Part shown: positions 16,043-25,344 of the stretch, in pieces
Numbering within the stretch: the stretch's first letter is position 1
How the letters are laid out: every line of letters begins with the position of its first letter
Assembly (NCBI RefSeq): GCF_025753855.1
Contig: NZ_JAOWPT010000012.1
Span: 124,001 to 188,000 of the forward strand
DNA length: 64,000 nt
Direction of reading: 5' to 3'
DNA from: Mesorhizobium sp. ZC-5
Lineage (GTDB): Bacteria > Pseudomonadota > Alphaproteobacteria > Rhizobiales > Rhizobiaceae
Made by a program: the position numbers and the translations under genes
The notes under the pieces: model-generated
What the model saw: only the letters and a program-made list of their open reading frames with translations
Told to the model about the DNA's origin: nothing
Database searches by the model: none

Positions 16043-17371
16043 GTGAGCACCAGCGACCGCCTAGCGCGCGCGACGTCGCTCTCTTTTGCTGAAAGTATTC
16101 ACTGCATTTTGCTAGCCGCTATCCTGCTCACTGTCCTGTCTGGATGCGCGGAACGTCCGAAGAACGTGCTCATACCGGTGGCCGACACCTCCCCATCCTC
16201 GAGCAGGGTGGAAATGTTGGTTGCAACGACCCGCGGCCGCTCGGCCAATCCAGGTGAGATGTTTACAGGCGAACGTGGACTGTCTCCGGCATTTGCCGAC
16301 ATCACAGTTTCAATTCCACCAGACAATGTCCGCAAGGTTGGTGAGGTCGCATGGCCAAAAAAACTTCCGCCCAATCCCGCCACCGATTTCGCGGTCCTCA
16401 GAAGCGCGGATCTCACCGCGGAGGCGGCGAAGGGCTGGCTCAGCGCCTCTGTTAGGAAGAGTCCGGATCGCAGCGTCCTGGTGTTTATCCACGGTTTCAA
16501 CAACCGGTTCGAAGACTCGGTCTTTCGGTTTGCCCAAATTGCCAATGACGCCCGAACCGACAGCGTACCCATTTTGGTCACATGGCCTTCGCGTGGAAGC
16601 ACTTTTGCCTACGGATATGACCGGGAAAGCACCAACTACACGCGCAATGCGCTTGAGACGCTGTTTCAATATCTGGGGCGCGATCCAGAGATAGAGGAAG
16701 TGTCCATCCTCGCCCATTCAATGGGGAACTGGCTGGCGCTGGAGGCGCTTCGCCAGATGGCCATCCGAAACGACGGACTGCCGCCGAAATTCAAAAACAT
16801 CATGCTCGCTGCTCCTGACGTTGATGTCGACGTGTTCCGTTCCCAAATTGCCGACATGGGCAAACAGCACCCCCAATTCACGCTTTTCGTTTCGCAAGAT
16901 GACCGCGCACTGGCAGTTTCGCGGCGGGTCTGGGGCAGCGTCGCCCGGCTGGGATCTATCGACCCGGAAAAAGCTCCATACAAGGAGGAACTTGCAGCAA
17001 ACAACATCACGGTCATCGACCTGACAAAGGTCAAATCCGGAGACAAACTCAACCATGGCAAATTTGCTGAGTCGCCTGAGATCGTCCAACTCATTGGGGC
17101 GCGCATTTCCGATGGCCAGGCTCTTACGGACAGCCGGGTCGGCTTCGGCGACAGCATCGTAGCCGTCACCACAGGTGCGGCCGCAGTCGCGGGCACCGCA
17201 GCCGGGCTGGCGATTGCGGCTCCTGTCGCCGTTGTCGATCAAAATACCCGAGACAACTACACGAACCAGGTTGGCCAACTTGGGTTGCCAGCCGAAGGCG
17301 GCAAAGCAGGACGAAGCACGGTCGATTGCAATGCCCGGAAGGACGCCTCGGCGAACATATGCAATCGATAA
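16043..17371 (+). CDS. Lipoprotein alpha/beta hydrolase (DUF900 family)
   Basis: 442 residues from GTG 16043. A lipoprotein signal ends in LLTVLSGCAERP (Cys about 35). The hydrolase part has VLVFIHGFNNRFEDSVFRFA (oxyanion HG motif), the nucleophile elbow ILAHSMGNWLALEAL with Ser, and IMLAAPDVDVDVF, all typical of DUF900. The catalytic His is probably in KLNHGKFAES. A C-terminal Ala/Gly-rich hydrophobic segment (about 375-400) may insert in a membrane. Esterase activity at the outer envelope is likely, substrate unknown. It stands alone, 55 bases after the chimeric gene. Confidence 0.8.
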   Translation: MSTSDRLARATSLSFAESIHCILLAAILLTVLSGCAERPKNVLIPVADTSPSSSRVEMLVATTRGRSANPGEMFTGERGLSPAFADITVSIPPDNVRKVGEVAWPKKLPPNPATDFAVLRSADLTAEAAKGWLSASVRKSPDRSVLVFIHGFNNRFEDSVFRFAQIANDARTDSVPILVTWPSRGSTFAYGYDRESTNYTRNALETLFQYLGRDPEIEEVSILAHSMGNWLALEALRQMAIRNDGLPPKFKNIMLAAPDVDVDVFRSQIADMGKQHPQFTLFVSQDDRALAVSRRVWGSVARLGSIDPEKAPYKEELAANNITVIDLTKVKSGDKLNHGKFAESPEIVQLIGARISDGQALTDSRVGFGDSIVAVTTGAAAVAGTAAGLAIAAPVAVVDQNTRDNYTNQVGQLGLPAEGGKAGRSTVDCNARKDASANICNR

Positions 17372-17712
17372 TCCAAGGGAGACTGGACAAAGGTTCGTCC
17401 GCAACCGTGTCGTCGGAGACATTTGCGGGTTGATCGGCGCAGGAAGGCCCGGTCCCAGAAGAAAATCGGATCAGCCACGACATCGGCCCTTGCAGGTTGA
17501 CGGGCAGCTATCGATCTCCCTGCACCGCAAGCGGACCGACCGCTGCCGGCCCCCGTGCCGTCATTCCAGAACTCTCAGCCGGCCGACTGCTCCTCGGCGC
17601 AAGCGCGATCAGTACAACAACGCGCGACCGCCTTCCATGCGACCATCGCGCTTGTGATGAAAAGGGGTCTCCAACCGCGTATCGAGACCACGCATTCAAC
17701 GATCCCGTAGGC
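17372..17712. other. Non-coding or decayed stretch
   Basis: No recognisable gene on either strand. It separates the hydrolase from a frameshifted small gene and may contain remains of older genes. Confidence 0.4.
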
Positions 17713-18064
17713 CTAAAAGTTATGCATCGGAGATGCGCGTTTTGCAGCCGTCGGAAATGCAAACGCCAGGTTCTCCGGAGTCAGATCGGGAATTGCGGCG
17801 TAGGCCGCCTCGTGAACTGCCTTCAGCAGGCGGACCCAGTTTTGGTCAATGCGGAAATCCAGACCGTCCGGATGGTACATCGAGGCGTAAAGGCGTTCGG
17901 TCAGACCCAGGATCTTGGTGATGTCGTCTTGGAGCCGCGCCAGCTTCACCTCGGTTCATTCTGGCGCTTGCGCCGCGCTGCCTGCCGTTCAGCTGCCGAC
18001 ATCGGCCATCACCTATTTGCGGACGTCCGCGGCCTCGCTTTGACTTCTTCTCGGGGCCATTCAC
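17713..18064 (-). pseudogene. Small helical protein gene broken by two frameshifts
   Basis: Three minus-strand frames together give one plausible protein. It begins at ATG 18064 with EKKSKRGRGRPQIGD, continues from about 18002 in a second frame as MSAAERQAARRKRQNEPR, and from 17949 in a third frame as VKLARLQDDITKILGLTERL followed by DGLDFRIDQNWVRLLKAVHE. Basic GRP plus AERQxxxRxR starts are common in small proteins of rhizobial mobile DNA. Two single-base changes would restore one frame of about 115 residues. Family unnamed. Confidence 0.5.
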
Positions 18065-18098
18065 TCACCTGCTCCCTTCCAAACTAGGCAAGTCATCA

Positions 18099-18656
18099 GT
18101 GGAAGACTTGAGACGAAGCTGCGAAGACATGGCTTCTCGGACTCCTCCGCCCGCTACAGCAATGACAATTGCCAGGGCCGTCGGCAGGCTGCTCCCGAAA
18201 CTTGCGAATCCATGGCCCGAGATCTTCGTCAGAATTATCGGAGGTCAGCTCGAAGTCTGGTGCGTAGGAGGAAAGTCATTGATGGCCTCCCTTGCCGTCC
18301 GTGACGCGGCAGCTTTACAATTTCTCAATGACGCTGTTTCGAGCAGCCTGGATCCCGGTATTGTCTTTACACAGCAGGACGCGGCAGGAGTGCTCAAAAC
18401 AACACCTGTGATCGTGAACCAGCTCGTGCGTGAAGGTTTCCTTTCAAGGAAGCCGACGGTGACAGAGCTTGGTGCCTTTGAGAGAGAATTTATACTTACC
18501 TCCGAAATCACCGAGCGCTTCTCGGCTCTCGGACAAAAGCTGCGAGACGTACCTCGTATTCTGCGCGCTGCTGGTATCCAGCCCCATGTTCTGGAACCGA
18601 AGAAGACGCTGGTCTGGCAACGCAGAGAGATAAAACCGCTTCTTGCGGCAGCCTGA
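18099..18656 (+). CDS. Hypothetical protein of mobile DNA, possibly 5'-truncated
   Basis: 185 residues from GTG 18099; ATGs at 18129 and 18162 are alternatives. The middle (about 100-140) looks like a DNA-binding helix-turn-helix: VFTQQDAAGVLKTTPVIVNQ, then LVREGFLSRKPTV. The C-terminal part, RDVPRILRAAGIQPHVLEPK, has the look of the tail of transposition-associated or TniQ-like proteins, but I cannot confirm a family. A good terminator follows at 18697. It may be the C-terminal half of a larger protein. Confidence 0.5.
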   Translation: MEDLRRSCEDMASRTPPPATAMTIARAVGRLLPKLANPWPEIFVRIIGGQLEVWCVGGKSLMASLAVRDAAALQFLNDAVSSSLDPGIVFTQQDAAGVLKTTPVIVNQLVREGFLSRKPTVTELGAFEREFILTSEITERFSALGQKLRDVPRILRAAGIQPHVLEPKKTLVWQRREIKPLLAAA

Positions 18657-18696
18657 ACCTAGCCTTTTCCCAGTCCCGACATTGCTTAGAAGAAGG

Positions 18697-18722
18697 AGGT
18701 CGCCATTAGCGGCCTTTTTTGT
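18697..18722 (+). terminator. Rho-independent terminator
   Basis: AGGTCGC pairs with GCGGCCT (one G-T wobble) around the loop CATTA, directly followed by TTTTTT. It lies 40 bases after the stop at 18656 and fits termination of that gene. Confidence 0.75.
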
Positions 18723-18893
18723 TGCGCATCAGCCGAGCGTGAAACGCGTTGGAATGCCTGTCATAATCACCCTATGAATCAGGCAAGTTTGGCGGATCGC
18801 ATGGAGGGCAGAACCCCGCTTTGTGGAATTTCCAGGGGTTGGTTGAGTCAGTTTAGATTTGGCCACTCATTTTATTGAAAAAAATACGCCCTA

Positions 18894-18911
18894 GCCCAAA
18901 ACGTTTTGGGC
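18894..18911. repeat. Perfect 18-base palindrome
   Basis: GCCCAAAACGTTTTGGGC is completely self-complementary. It is immediately followed by GGGCCTATTATGGGCCC (overlapping by a few bases), so two palindromes stand side by side. It is 65 bases past the stop of the integrase fragment and may be its terminator or a recombination or protein-binding site. Confidence 0.55.
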
Positions 18912-18975
18912 CTATTATGGGCCCAAAGATAAGGGTAGCCGATATGCCACCCTTCGTATGTTCGGTTGATTTCAC

Positions 18976-19203
18976 TTACTTGACGACGTGCAGAGCCGCT
19001 CGCTGCTTCATCGCATCGCGTTTGGGCTCACGCTCGTTGATGGCGCGGGCCATGTCGACAGCCATTCGCTTCTTGTTGGCCTCTCGGACATATCCGTCTG
19101 TCACCGTCATTGAAGAATGCCCCATCGCTTCCATGATAGCGCGCGCTTGGATGTTGCATTCGGCGAGATAGGTGCCGAAGGTACGGCGTAGCCCTTGCTG
19201 GAT
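18976..19203 (-). pseudogene. C-terminal fragment of a tyrosine recombinase (integrase)
   Basis: Read on the minus strand from about 19203 to the TAA at 18976, the frame gives QQGLRRTFGTYLAECNIQAR, then IMEAMGHSSMTVTDGYVREA, KKRMAVDMARAINERE and LHVVK. The RR near the start is in the position of the catalytic HxxR region, MGHSSMTVTDGYV holds the conserved GHxxxxxTxxYxH/R block with the Tyr nucleophile, and a basic tail follows. About 75 residues remain; the N-terminal and central catalytic parts are missing. The break coincides with the start of the RTX remnant, so the two were joined by recombination. Confidence 0.75.
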
Positions 19204-19205
19204 CT

Positions 19206-20200
19206 GATATCTATCAGTGGGGCGCTGGTTATGACAATGATGCGATCAGCGAAACGACCGGCTCCGCCGACGTCGATTCAATTCGGTTGATAAACACGAA
19301 TCCAACTGACGTTACGTTCACGCGGGCCGGCAACGACCTTTTGATAAAGATGGTTGCCACAGGTGAAATCCTTTCGATCACCAACCATTTTGGCTCGACC
19401 AGCACAGGAATTGAACAGGTTCTTTTCGCGGATGGAACTATTTGGAATCGCGAACAGGTTCGTCAGGCGGCATGGTTCCGCGGCACAAGTGGAAATGATT
19501 CGATTACAGGCACCACGCTGGATGACACGATTGTCGGTGGGGCTGGTAACGACACCATGCTCGGCAAGGCGGGTAGCGACACGTACCACTACACATCAGA
19601 GGACGGCAGTGACATCATCAATGATGATTCCTCGTCGACTGCGAATGTCGATACGCTGTCGTTTAGCAATCTGAATGCTGATGATCTCGTATTCTCCCGC
19701 GCCGGTCAAAATTTGACGATCAACGTGGTTGCCACCGGAGAACGATCACGGTTCAACGTCAATTCTATTCAACAACCCAGAACTGGGGTGTCGAGAAGAT
19801 CGTATTCGCAGACGGCTCGGAATGGAACCTAGCGACGATCAATAGCAATGCCTGGATCAGGGGCACGGCGGCGAACGACACGATTGTCGGCACCACTTGG
19901 AATGACACGATCATCGGTAATTCGGGGAACGACAGCTTGACGGGTGGCGCTGGAAACGACGTGTTCGTCTTCGATCCTGGTTTTGGTAAGGACACAATCA
20001 CTGATTTTACGGCAGGTGTCGGGTCAGTCGATGCTATCGAGTTCGCAGACGATGTGTTTGCCGATTTTGCTGCGGTCTTGGCCGTGGCTAGCCAGGTTGG
20101 CGCCGACACGCTGATCACGGCTGATGTCAACAACACGATAACGCTGAAGAATATCGCGCTGGCAAACCTTCATCAAGAAGACTTCCAGTTCGTCGGTTGA
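19206..20200 (+). pseudogene. RTX calcium-binding repeat protein, truncated and frameshifted
   Basis: The frame from 19206 begins inside a repeat module (DIYQWGAGYDNDAISETTG) with no start codon or upstream protein. It has nonapeptide-type repeats TIVGGAGNDTMLGKAGSDTY and the linker LINTNPTDVTFTRAGNDLLI. At about 19740 an extra A shifts the frame: GENDH-type reading versus the expected GETITV. In the second frame it continues EKIVFADGSEWNLATI, LTGGAGNDVFVFDPGFGKDT and ends LHQEDFQFVG at 20200. The tail is the usual C-terminal secretion region of type I-exported RTX proteins. No type I transporter genes are near. Confidence 0.8.
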
Positions 20201-20597
20201 GATGAGAGGCTGACGTGCGCATGCAGGCGCCAGATACGCCGCTGCGCTTCACACTCGCTGCGGCTTTGGCCGCGTTCCGACGCGCGTCTGTCGGCATCGG
20301 GGTGATGAGCGGCGTCATCAACATCCTAGCGCTTGCGGGGTCGTTCTCGTGCTGCAGGTAAGCCTCCGCGAAGATCTTGCAGTCGCTGCGTCAGGCTCGC
20401 ATTCCAAGCTGAGCCCGTGAGGGGTTGGGGTGGGCTGCTCGTAAAGCATGCGCATCGAACAGCTCCGCCTCGGCAAACAACAAACAAATTTCGCGCGATG
20501 ATTCCTGTGGTTTTGCGGGGTATCTGCTTGTGCCAGCGTGAACTGCGTCGGAAGATTTGCTAGCATCGCGCTGATAGGCAACGGGTTGGGGATCGAG
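20201..20597. other. Intergenic stretch before the type II secretion cluster
   Basis: I see no gene here. It should contain the promoter of the + strand gsp operon. I could not assign convincing -35/-10 boxes. Confidence 0.4.
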
Positions 20598-21650
20598 ATG
20601 CGGATCGACATGATTATGCCGTTTGCAACCGACATCGCCGATTTCCGCGACTGGTGGCTTGATGAACTAGTCCGGATGCTGCCGGCCCGGCTGCGCAGTG
20701 ACCGGCGTCCGCACACCATCGTGGGCGTTGGCAAGTCGGTGGCCCGCATCCGGCAGCAAGCCGATGGTAATATCGCCGAGGTCTCCCTGCACGAACTGCC
20801 CGACGCCCTGGGCCGGCTGGTCCGCCTGGAAAAGCGCGCGGGAAGGCCGCTGGTGGAACTTGTGCTCGAGCCCGGATGCTATCTTGAGAGGCAGCTCAGT
20901 CCATTCCGGTTGGCAAAGCGCCGCGCCCGAAACATGGCCGCGCTCGACATCCAGCTGTCGACGCCACTCGAACCCGCCGGCGTCGTGCCGCTGTTCGCGC
21001 GAGGCGACAGAGATAGGCCCGGACATCGCTATTTCATCGTCAAGAGAAAGGTGCTCGTCCCGCTTGTCGCGGCGGTCGAAAGCGCGCCGGCCCGACTGGC
21101 CGCCGTAAAGGTTCGAAATGGCGACGAGACGATCGAACTCGATCCAGACGACTACCGGTTCCTGACACGGCGGACGCGACGCGACGCGACTGCCGGCACT
21201 CTGCTGAAAGCGGGCATCGTCGCGTGCATCGTCGGTGCAACGGCAACCTTTGCCCACGCGCAATGGCGCTACACCAGCGGGCTCAGCCAACTCGACCAGA
21301 CCATCGAAACGCTGAACGTCGAGGTGAAGGCCGTTCGGGCGCTGGCCGAGCAGCGCAAACAGCAGATTGAGCGTATCGAGAGCGTTCGTGCGCAAAAAGA
21401 GCAGGCGATACCGTTAGTCCGCATATGGGAGGAGATGACGCGCGTGATTCCCGACAATTCCTGGATCAGCGATCTGTCGGTCAACGGCGGCAAGGTCACC
21501 TTTACCGGCATTTCCAAATCGGCGGCCGGGCTGATTGCCCTTCTCGATGCCTCACCGCTGTTCGCCGGTCCGACCTTCACCGCCCCGGTCGCAAAGGCGA
21601 TCGGCACGGAAGGTGAGCGTTTCACTATCGAGATGGAATTGGAACGCTGA
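20598..21650 (+). CDS. gspL: Type II secretion protein GspL
   Basis: 350 residues from ATG 20598, with GGGGATCGAG upstream; a longer frame to 20538 is not supported. The cytoplasmic part (about 1-215) has the actin-like GspL/PilM-type fold features, then one membrane segment (about 216-235, AGIVACIVGATATFAHA) and a periplasmic part with a coiled stretch (LDQTIETLNVEVKAVRALAE) and a PilN-like domain (VIPDNSWISDLSVNGGKVTF). GspL anchors the GspE ATPase to the membrane platform. First gene of a tightly coupled operon (next start overlaps its stop). Confidence 0.8.
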   Translation: MRIDMIMPFATDIADFRDWWLDELVRMLPARLRSDRRPHTIVGVGKSVARIRQQADGNIAEVSLHELPDALGRLVRLEKRAGRPLVELVLEPGCYLERQLSPFRLAKRRARNMAALDIQLSTPLEPAGVVPLFARGDRDRPGHRYFIVKRKVLVPLVAAVESAPARLAAVKVRNGDETIELDPDDYRFLTRRTRRDATAGTLLKAGIVACIVGATATFAHAQWRYTSGLSQLDQTIETLNVEVKAVRALAEQRKQQIERIESVRAQKEQAIPLVRIWEEMTRVIPDNSWISDLSVNGGKVTFTGISKSAAGLIALLDASPLFAGPTFTAPVAKAIGTEGERFTIEMELER

Positions 21651-22258
21651 TGGCAGCGCCGATCTCCAGGGTGATCAATGCACCGTTGCGGACGCGGCGT
21701 CTAATAGCACTTCTGCTGTTTTTGGCCATTCTTGCGGCTGTTGCCACCTCCTCCTGGATCGCCGTGTCATCGCTGATCGGCCTTCGCGCCGACGTCCTTG
21801 AAAAGCGAGAGACCGTCGGTCGGCTGCAAGCGATCGCGGCTCTGAAGCCGCTTTTGGTCCAGGAAAGCAACACTGCCTTGCCGACCGAGCGCGAGGATTT
21901 TCTCGAAGGCGACAGCGAGGCCGTGGTGCGCGGCAACATGCAGACGAGGCTGACCGCAATGGTCGGCGAACGAAACGTCAATCTCCTGTCGGCCAGCAAC
22001 GTTCCCGACCTGAACATCGACGGTGCTCGGTATGTCGGAATCCGAGCTGATCTTTCAGGCACGGTGGATGCCGTGCACAACGCGATTTTTGCGATCGAAA
22101 CGTCGAAGCCGCTGATCATCCGCGAAGCGTCGATCTGGCTGAGTGGGCCGGATCAATTGCCGGGCGCAACGCAAGCGCCGCATATCTCCGTGCAAATTCG
22201 CCTTTATGGAGCCCTCAGGCAGGACTTCAAGGCGCCGGAAAAAAAGGCGGCGCCATGA
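21650..22258 (+). CDS. gspM: Type II secretion protein GspM
   Basis: 202 residues, starting in the TGATG overlap with gspL. One membrane helix at about 17-40 (RRLIALLLFLAILAAVATSS), a coiled stretch (VLEKRETVGRLQAIAALK) and a periplasmic ferredoxin-like GspM domain with LLSASNVPDLNIDGARYVGI. GspM pairs with GspL in the inner-membrane platform. The assignment rests on size, topology and position as much as on sequence. Confidence 0.75.
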   Translation: MAAPISRVINAPLRTRRLIALLLFLAILAAVATSSWIAVSSLIGLRADVLEKRETVGRLQAIAALKPLLVQESNTALPTEREDFLEGDSEAVVRGNMQTRLTAMVGERNVNLLSASNVPDLNIDGARYVGIRADLSGTVDAVHNAIFAIETSKPLIIREASIWLSGPDQLPGATQAPHISVQIRLYGALRQDFKAPEKKAAP

Positions 22259-22809
22259 GAAGGCTGCTTGTGCTCACAGGAATGGCCGCCATGCTCGGCG
22301 CGATGGGCTGGCTGAACCATCGCTGGATGGAACGACCGGTGGATGTATCGGCGGTCATCTCCGAAGCTGGCTCCCCGGCGCTGCAACCCGACAGTTCCTT
22401 GTTCAACGGCAGCGATAACCTGCCTCAACTGCAGGCAACCGAAACCCTGCTCCGCCCGTTGTTTCACGCCAACCGGCGTCCTTTCGTGGCGCCACCGCCC
22501 GAGGTGACTGCGGCACCTGTTGTCGGCGACGAGGTCGCGCTGCTTGCCGGGGCGGAGTCCGAACCTCCTACGCAACCGGAGCCAAAGCCGAATCTCATGC
22601 TTGTCGGTATCAGCATTTCCGGCGGAACAAAAAGCGCATTGCTCGGGCTCGTCGAGAACCCGGACGTTCGCTGGTATTCCGAGGGCGACAATCTCGATGG
22701 CTGGATCCTTGCCTCCATAAACAACCAGGCCGTGACGATGGCGCGCGACGAAGAGACCTTCATGGTGACGCTGTATCCCATCTCCGGCGGCCCAGGCGAC
22801 GGGCAATGA
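22255..22809 (+). CDS. GspC/GspN-like type II secretion component
   Basis: 184 residues starting in an ATGA overlap with gspM. A short N-terminal membrane helix is followed by a Pro-rich linker (about 100-113, ESEPPTQPEPKPN) and a small beta domain (about 114-180: LMLVGISISGGTKSALLGL, VRWYSEGDNLDGWILASI) that resembles the HR domain of GspC. GspC/N links the inner-membrane platform to the secretin. No other gspC exists in the cluster, so this is the probable equivalent. The name is uncertain. Confidence 0.65.
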   Translation: MRRLLVLTGMAAMLGAMGWLNHRWMERPVDVSAVISEAGSPALQPDSSLFNGSDNLPQLQATETLLRPLFHANRRPFVAPPPEVTAAPVVGDEVALLAGAESEPPTQPEPKPNLMLVGISISGGTKSALLGLVENPDVRWYSEGDNLDGWILASINNQAVTMARDEETFMVTLYPISGGPGDGQ

Positions 22810-23693
22810 CCGGTTCCGTACTGCCAGCCGCCAATGGTCCCGAATCTGGGTTCGCGCTGATAGCGGTGCTGGTGTTCCTGCTTTTGGTCGCGGCCGTGGT
22901 CGCGCCTTTCGCCGTGGCGGCGCGCACCACTTTCCTGATTGCCTTGAACACCCGCGATCAGTCCCGCCTCGATACAATGGCCGACGGTCTGTCGACGCTG
23001 GTCGCCCTGCGGGTCATCGGCAACGACGGCGCTGCATTGCTGGCCGAACTGCCGCCGAACTCCTCGCCTGTCTCATGCGCCGCCGGCAAATACACGATCG
23101 GCATAAGGCTCCAGGACCAGGCTGGGCTGATCGATCTCAACGTCGCCGACGAAGCGACGTTGGCCGTCGGCTTGCGATCGATCGGCATTGTGACGGGCGC
23201 CGCCACCGCCGCCGAGACCATCGTCAAGTACCGAAGCTATCAGCCCGAGGATTCCCGCCCGGCCATAGCGGTGACTGGCGGTCTGAAAAGCGGCCCCTTC
23301 GAATCCGTGATCGAACTGTCCGATCTGAAGCCTCTTGCAAGTCTGGAGCCTGCCGATCTCCACCGCGCGTTCACCGTGCACTCCGGCCAGAGTGCCGTGG
23401 CTGCATCGCGAGCACCGGCGGCACTCGCCGGCCTGTTGAGGTTACCCGCAGATGACGGCGCCGGCGGCAGCTCGATGCGAATTTTTGCGGTTGAAGTCGC
23501 GGTGCAAGACCAGGCCAGGGCGGCAAAGGGCTATGCCGGGTTCCTCGCCGAACCGTCTTCCTCGCCAAACCCGCCGTTCAGGCGCGTCGAACCTCTGTTC
23601 GAGACGAGTTTCGGCGGACGGCCGACCCAGGCTGCGCATCCTTGCCCACGCTCGTTGCAACGCGACATCGCTGAGTTGGTGGCTACCCGATGA
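22806..23693 (+). CDS. gspK: Minor pseudopilin GspK
   Basis: 295 residues, ATGA overlap with the preceding gene. A prepilin-like N-terminus with Gly before the hydrophobic stem (about 15-40: SGFALIAVLVFLLLVAAVV) is cut by prepilin peptidase. The periplasmic body has DQAGLIDLNVADEATLAVGL, the GspK helix-hairpin-helix style region with LIDLN. GspK caps the pseudopilus tip with GspI and GspJ. The usual Glu at position +5 of mature pseudopilins is absent, as is normal for GspK. Confidence 0.85.
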   Translation: MTGSVLPAANGPESGFALIAVLVFLLLVAAVVAPFAVAARTTFLIALNTRDQSRLDTMADGLSTLVALRVIGNDGAALLAELPPNSSPVSCAAGKYTIGIRLQDQAGLIDLNVADEATLAVGLRSIGIVTGAATAAETIVKYRSYQPEDSRPAIAVTGGLKSGPFESVIELSDLKPLASLEPADLHRAFTVHSGQSAVAASRAPAALAGLLRLPADDGAGGSSMRIFAVEVAVQDQARAAKGYAGFLAEPSSSPNPPFRRVEPLFETSFGGRPTQAAHPCPRSLQRDIAELVATR

Positions 23694-25342
23694 CCATCCA
23701 GGAAGCCCGCGCCAATATCGAAGAATTTCTACGGTATCTCGTCGCCGCGGATGTCTTGTCGTCGGAAGGCGCCGGCCGAGCCTCTCACGCACTCGCCTCC
23801 ACAACCCATCCGCTCGACACGGTGCTGACCGAACTTGGCCTGTTGCGCGAAGACGAGTTGGCCAGTCACTTAACCGTCTTCCTCAAGTTACCCGGCCCAG
23901 GAGATTTTGCTGACCTCGATCAGGCTTTGATCAACTCTGCCGGATTGCAGTTTTGCGAGGACAACGCCATCATTCCTCTGGCCCTCGAACCTGACACGCT
24001 TTTGCTCGCAACCTGCGATCCATTTTCCGGCGGGGTGATCGACGCCTTGGCTTTTCATTTCGACCGTACGCCGACGTTGCGCATTGCGACCCGCAGCCAG
24101 ATCACCGGGCAGTTCAAGATGCTGCAATTGCCGGCGGAAGCCGGCGGCGACGATCGGATCGGCGAGTTCGATGGCGAGGCCACCGCCCACGACATCGACC
24201 GGTTGCGCGATATCGCGCGCGAAGCACCGGTCGTCCGCTTGGTCACGAGAGTCATCAACGAGGCAGTGGAGCGCGGCGCCACCGATATCCATGTTGAACC
24301 GCAAGAAGACAATGTCCGCATCCGCATCCGGTTCGACGGAATGCTGACTCCGGTGGAAACGGCGCCGCGATCATTGCACGCCGGCATCGTTACCCGCATC
24401 AAGATAATGGCGCAGCTGAATATCGCCGAGCGGCGGATCCCGCAGGATGGCCGCATGCGCGTCGTGGTACGCGGCCAGAACATCGACCTGCGCGTTTCCG
24501 TGGTGCCCAGCGTCCACGGCGAGGCTATCGTGCTGCGCATCCTCGACCGCTCGCGCGTGAAACTGGAGCTTGCCGCGCTGGGCTTCGACCAGCAGGCGCG
24601 CGACCGTCTTTCGGCATGGTCGCATGCGGCGAACGGCATCTTGCTGATCACCGGCCCGACCGGCAGCGGCAAGACGACGACGCTCTATTCGCTGCTCAAG
24701 GAACGCAACTCGACCGACACCAAGATCTTCACCGTCGAGGACCCGATCGAATATCGATTGGCGGGGGTCACCCAGCTGCAGGTCGAGCCGGCGATCGATC
24801 TGGATTTCGCCACCGCGCTGCGTTCGGTGCTGCGCCAGGACCCGGACGTCATCCTGGTCGGCGAAATCCGTGACCGCGAGACGGCGGAAATCGCCATCCG
24901 CGCCGCGCTGACCGGCCACCTGGTGCTGTCGACGCTCCACACCAACAGCGCCGCCGGCGCCTTCACGCGGCTCACCGATATCGGCATCGACAGCTATCTG
25001 CTCGGCGCCACGATCCGCGGCGTCATCGGCCAGCGGCTGCTGCGGCGCACCTGCCCGCAATGCAAGGGCCGCTCTGCAAAACCGGCCGCGTCGCCGGCGC
25101 AGGCCGCCTGCCCCTCGTGCCGCAACACCGGTTATTCGGGGCGCGTCGTCGCCTACGAGATGCTGCCGGTGACCGAGAAGACGGCGGCGCTGATCAACAG
25201 CGGTGCGCGCGAGGAAGACATCCACGCCGCGGCCCGGCAGGAAGGCATGCTGTCGCTGCTCGACCATGCCCGCGGCCTGGTCCGCGACGGCGTGACGACG
25301 GAAGCGGAAGTGCGCCGCGTCATCGAACTCGGCGAGGCCTGA
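23690..25342 (+). CDS. gspE: Type II secretion ATPase GspE
   Basis: 550 residues, ATGA overlap with gspK. The N-terminal MshEN-type domain (about 1-160) is followed by the ATPase: Walker A GPTGSGKTTTLYSLL (about 321-335), Asp box TVEDPIEYRLAGVTQLQVE, Walker B PDVILVGEIRDRETAE (about 384-399) and His box TGHLVLSTLHTN. A zinc-binding tetracysteine CPQCKG...CPSC (about 454-478) is present, as in most GspE proteins. It powers pseudopilus assembly from the cytoplasm. Complete, all key residues in place. Confidence 0.95.
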   Translation: MTIQEARANIEEFLRYLVAADVLSSEGAGRASHALASTTHPLDTVLTELGLLREDELASHLTVFLKLPGPGDFADLDQALINSAGLQFCEDNAIIPLALEPDTLLLATCDPFSGGVIDALAFHFDRTPTLRIATRSQITGQFKMLQLPAEAGGDDRIGEFDGEATAHDIDRLRDIAREAPVVRLVTRVINEAVERGATDIHVEPQEDNVRIRIRFDGMLTPVETAPRSLHAGIVTRIKIMAQLNIAERRIPQDGRMRVVVRGQNIDLRVSVVPSVHGEAIVLRILDRSRVKLELAALGFDQQARDRLSAWSHAANGILLITGPTGSGKTTTLYSLLKERNSTDTKIFTVEDPIEYRLAGVTQLQVEPAIDLDFATALRSVLRQDPDVILVGEIRDRETAEIAIRAALTGHLVLSTLHTNSAAGAFTRLTDIGIDSYLLGATIRGVIGQRLLRRTCPQCKGRSAKPAASPAQAACPSCRNTGYSGRVVAYEMLPVTEKTAALINSGAREEDIHAAARQEGMLSLLDHARGLVRDGVTTEAEVRRVIELGEA

Positions 25343-25344
25343 CC

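Noticed and set aside
19206-20200. Active type I secretion cargo
   Set aside because: No start codon, a frameshift and no ABC/membrane-fusion genes nearby.
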